From Trematomus loennbergii (taxonomy: Eukaryota; Chordata; Actinopteri; Perciformes; Nototheniidae), in NCBI GenBank assembly GCA_012861695.1, contig JAAOOA010000518.1, positions 1-64,000 on the forward strand: a stretch of 64,000 nt of DNA, in the 5' to 3' direction. Both the position numbers and the translations under genes were made by a program. The notes beneath the pieces are model-generated. The model did no database searches and was not told the origin of the DNA. It saw nothing but the letters and a program-made list of their open reading frames with translations. Of this stretch, positions 60,022 through 64,000 are shown one piece after another (positions within the stretch are counted from its first letter, which is position 1; every line of letters starts with the position of its first letter).

Positions 60022-62166
60022 AACCAGCTCAAAGCTAAATCTGGCACATTTTAATGTTTTAAGTGTTCATTACTGTGCATTGTCCCTGCCAAATAAACGA
60101 TGAAATAAATAAAAACCTATTAATGTGTCATACCCACTTAACGGGAAGAAACTCAGCTATCAGACAATATTAACCATTTTTAGCAAAACAAGACATAGGG
60201 GTTATAACAAAGGCTCTGAATTAGCCCTGAGCAAAAAATGCTAACACTGAGCACAGAACTCACGTTAAAATACCCTTATTACTTATCGTATCTGCACAAA
60301 CAAGATATCGATTAGCAAGCTGAGATTGCACAGATTCGTATCATTACTGACCGATCCGAACTCGCGACATGAGAAACTTACAAAGACATCACACCACGTA
60401 GCATTAGCTAGCCAACACAGCAATATGTCTTACCTTTGTTTGTTTTCCGATCAAAGTTGTCTTCAATGTCATTAAAACGATAAAAACACTGCTGAAGGTT
60501 AATCCATAGGTTAATCCAATGTGTCTGTGTCACTTTGAAATGATTTCTGATAATCCATCGGCAATAAAACTAGTTTTCAGATTTCAGAGCGTAAGATAGG
60601 TTTCGCTTTGGGCAAACTGCGTGCGCATTGCCTCCACTTCTCAATGGTAACGTGTGTGTGTGGAAATTCCACTTTGATTATATTGGCTCTAACGGTTCAA
60701 AAGAGATGTCAATCATCAAAATCGACCAATGGGTTCCAGAGAAACGGCAAATACTCCCATTTCCACCCAAATGACCCCAGAGGTGGGATTTATTTGGTGC
60801 TAAATCTCTCTAAAAACGTCAAATGTCGCTTGTTTTGCATCAATCTTGATACAGGGTACTTATTATGTTATAGTTTGGATTCCTAAAGCTTTTAGTCTAC
60901 TATCCCATCATTCAAGGGTGGTTTTCACAATAAGTAATGGTTTATTTTTGGACGGACACTATAATTTACATTTTTTTTTTACTATGTTCAATCTGAAAAA
61001 ATTTAAAAAAGATCTATATTGATTTTGACTTTTCTACATCCAACTCAAAGGTTTATCATTGCTTTGAGAAGAAAGATTATTAATGTATCCCTTTTTAGAA
61101 GTGAAGATATTGTCATTTGTTCTGGGACCTGTGAGTTGGATGTAGAAGAGTCAGAATCAATGTAGATAATTTAAAAGTAAATTAAGATTGAACATAGTAA
61201 AAAAACAAAAAAGTTATAGTGTCCGTCCAAAAAAAAGACATTACTTATAGTGAAAACCACCCTTGAATGATGGGATCGGAGTCTAAAAGCTTTAGGAATC
61301 TAAACTATAACATATAAGTACCCTGTATCAAGTTTGATGCAAAACAAGTGACATTTGACCTTTTTAGAGAGATTTAGCACAAAAAAACACTTCTGGGGTC
61401 ATTTGGGTGGATTTTCCATATCTCTGGCCCCCCTTGGTTGATTTTGATGATTGACATCTCTTTTTAGCCGTTGGAGCCAATGGAATCGAGGGGAGGTTCC
61501 ACATTCACTCCTTATTTGGTAATGTGTGTGAGTGATGCGTAGCCAGAATACCCAAAACGGGATGCTGTCATACACTCTGGTAGCTATCGTTAACAGCTAA
61601 CATGAAAACTCAGTTTTTTACCTAAAATGGAATTATGGATTATTAGTAATTTTTTCAAAGTGACAGACACATTGGATTATAACCTATGGATTAACCTTCA
61701 GCTGCTTTTTTCTCGTTGTAATGCCATTGAACACGACTTTTGATCAGAATAACAGCAAAAGGTAAGCATATCTCCGATTTTGCTCCATAAAGCTACAAGG
61801 TGTGATTTATGGTTTTGCTTCTCATGTCGCGAGTTCTGATCGGTCAGTGATGATACTTATGTCTGGAATCTCAGCTTGCTAGCAAAGCTTGTATGTGCAG
61901 ATCCGATAAGTAATAAAGTATTTATACCTAGAGTTCTGTGCTAAGTGCGTTAGCATTTTTTTTCGCTCAGTGCTCATTTAGACGCTTCTTGTGAGACTTG
62001 TTTTGTTTCGTTAAAAATTGATCATATCGTCAGTTAGCTGAGTTTCTTTCCGTTAAGTGAATATAACACATTCATAGTTTATTAAATGTTAAGAAGCCCT
62101 GAGACACAGTTTCATGAAAAAAAGAGCCCGTAGCCCCTGCCAGGGGGGTCTATGGGGCTTAACAGG
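60022..62166. mobile_element. Fold-back piggyBac-like TTAA element, unit 4 (left end lost)
   Basis: Left part starts inside the element (ccagctcaaagctaaatctg), so the left terminus and its TTAA are deleted. The arms turn over near 61130. Right end ..GGGGCTTAACAGG with TTAA at 62167-62170, then minisatellite. Same insertion as 6785-8978. Confidence 0.72.
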
Positions 62167-64000
62167 TTAAAGAGTCCTCTCCTGCTGATGTTCAGGTGTA
62201 TATCAGTATGTAGTGTCTCTACTTTAAAGAGTCCTCTCCTGCTGATGTTCAGGTGTATCACTAGTGTCTCTACTTTAAAGAGTCCTCTCCTGCTGATGTT
62301 CAGGTGTATATCAGTATGTAGTATCTCTACTTTAAAGAGTCCTCTCCTGCTGATGTTCAGGTGTATATCAGTATGTAGTGTCTCTACTTTAAAGAGTCCT
62401 CTCCTGCTGATGTTCAGGTGTATCACTAGTGTCTCTACTTTAAAGAGTCCTCTCCTGCTGATGTTCAGGTGTATATCAGTATGTAGTATCTCTACTTTAA
62501 AGAGTCTTCTCCTGCTGATGTTCAGGTGTATCACTAGTGTCTCTACTTTAAAGAGTCCTCTCCTGCTGATGTTCAGGTGTATATCAGTATGTAGTGTCTC
62601 TACTTTAAAGAGTCCTCTCCTGCTGATGTTCAGGTGTATATGTAGTGTCTCTACTTTAAAGAGTCCTCTCCTGCTGATGTTCAGGTGTATATCAGTATGT
62701 AGTGTCTCTACTTTAAAGAGTCCTCTCCTGCTGATGTTCAGGTGTATATCAGTATGTAGTGTCTCTACTTTAAAGAGTCCTCTCCTGCTGATGTTCAGGT
62801 GTATATCAGTATGTAGTGTCTCTACTTTTAAAGAGTCCTCTCCTGCTGATGTTCAGGTGTATATCAGTATGTAGTGTCTCTACTTTAAAGAGTCCTCTCC
62901 TGCTGATGTTCAGGTGTATATCAGTATGTAGTGTCTCTACTTTAAAGAGTCCTCTCCTGCTGATGTTAAGGTGTATATCAGTATGTAGTGTCTCTACTTT
63001 AAAGAGTCCTCTCCTGCTGATGTTCAGGTGTATATCAGTCTGTAGTGTCTCTACTTTAAAGAGTCCTCTCCTGCTGATGTTCAGGTGTATATCAGTCTGT
63101 AGTGTCTCTACTTTAAAGAGTCCTCTCCTGCTGATGTTCAGGTGTATATCAGTATGTAGTGTCTCTACTTTAAAGAGTCCTCTCCTGCTGATGTTCAGGT
63201 GTATCACTAGTGTCTCTACTTTAAAGAGTCCTCTCCTGCTGATGTTCAGGTGTATATCAGTATGTAGTGTCTCTACTTTAAAGAGTCCTCTCCTGCTGAT
63301 GTTCAGGTGTATATGTAGTGTCTCTACTTTAAAGAGTCCTCTCCTGCTGATGTTCAGGTGTATATCAGTATGTAGTGTCTCTACTTTAAAGAGTCCTCTC
63401 CTGCTGATGTTCAGGTGTATATCAGTATGTAGTGTCTCTACTTTAAAGAGTCCTCTCCTGCTGATGTTCAGGTGTATATGTAGTGCTCTACTTTAAAGAG
63501 TCCTCTCCTGCTGATGTTCAGGTGTATATCAGTATGTAGTGTCTCTACTTTAAAGAGTCCTCTCCTGCTGATGTTCAGGTGTATATCAGTATGTAGTGTC
63601 TCTACTTTAAAGAGTCCTCTCCTGCTGATGTTCAGGTGTATCACTAGTGTCTCTACTTTAAAGAGTCCTCTCCTGCTGATGTTCAGGTGTATATCAGTAT
63701 GTAGTATCTCTACTTTAAAGAGTCCTCCCTGCTGATGTTCAGGTGTATATCAGTATGTAGTGTCTCTACTTTAAAGAGTCCTCTCCTGCTGATGTTCAGG
63801 TGTATCACTAGTGTCTCTACTTTAAAGAGTCCTCTCCTGCTGATGTTCAGGTGTATATCAGTATGTAGTATCTCTACTTTAAAGAGTCTTCTCCTGCTGA
63901 TGTTCAGGTGTATCACTAGTGTCTCTACTTTAAAGAGTCCTCTCCTGCTGATGTTCAGGTGTATATCAGTATGTAGTGTCTCTACTTTAAAGAGTCCTCT
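62167..64000 (+). repeat. 57-bp minisatellite array, unit 4, array 3 (continues past window)
   Basis: At least 32 units, the largest array. Standard 57-bp units alternate with 51-bp (gtatcactagtg), gtagtatc and gtgtatatgtag variants. The order of variants at 62251-62580 recurs at 63634-63960 (offset ~1382 bp), and a B-standard-short block at 62524 recurs at 63197 (offset ~673 bp), so segments of many units were copied together. Confidence 0.97.

Larger units (their letters stand above)
51572..64000 (+). repeat. Segmental duplication unit 4 (runs past the window)
   Basis: Collinear with unit 1 up to array 3, including both exon 2 copies and the fold-back element. The finger exon is expected beyond 64000. 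Confidence 0.92.

Noticed and set aside
62167..64000. Regular direct repeats suggestive of a CRISPR array
   Set aside because: Units are contiguous with no unique spacers and the context is a eukaryotic intron; it is a minisatellite.

Overview
The window looks like nuclear DNA from a teleost fish. Supporting signs are C2H2 zinc-finger exons with HTGEKPY linkers, GT-AG introns, AATAAA signals, fish-type LINEs (I/Nimb-like with RNase H, L2-like), many TTAA-flanked and hAT-type DNA transposon remnants, long (TG)n runs and minisatellites. No bacterial or organellar gene, rRNA, tRNA or CRISPR array was seen.

Layout. Most of the window is one ~13.4 kb unit repeated four times head-to-tail: unit 1 (1-14680), unit 2 (25340-38143), unit 3 (38144-51571) and unit 4 (51572-64000, cut by the window end). 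The order in a unit is: 3' half of an I-clade LINE; GC-box/NRF1-like promoter with non-coding exon 1; LINE endonuclease fragment; a 66-nt exon 2 carrying the start codon (MEENKETPRTQ, then a donor); a 57-bp minisatellite; a TTAA-flanked element with an inner 19-bp repeat; a second copy of exon 2; more minisatellite with piggyBac-like TTAA elements inserted in it; a last exon encoding about ten C2H2 fingers; a 3' tail; and a hAT end. Exon 2 and the finger exon join in phase 0, so each unit carried a two-coding-exon zinc-finger gene. The finger exons of units 1, 2 and 3 all carry frameshifts, and unit 1 also has a 1029-bp hAT insertion. They are pseudogenes, or the consensus has indel errors. 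The finger exon of unit 4 lies beyond the window.

Between units 1 and 2 lies about 10.7 kb of unrelated DNA (14680-25340). It holds a LINE 5' fragment, assorted repeats, a minus-strand fragment resembling the fish SAMD3-like family, a palindromic MITE, a 234-bp (TG)n tract, an intact 720-codon tyrosine-recombinase (Crypton-like) ORF at 20282-22444 with three tandem-repeat clusters downstream, and two orphan exons of a small secreted protein.

The only long, intact, domain-bearing ORF is the recombinase. The other long ORFs are minisatellite, (TG)n or RNase H-repeat artefacts. The parts of most interest are the recombinase, the TTAA elements whose filled and empty sites can be compared between units, the RNase H motif turned into a 30-bp satellite, and the higher-order structure of the 57-bp arrays. 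Gene identities come from motif reading only; no database search was possible.
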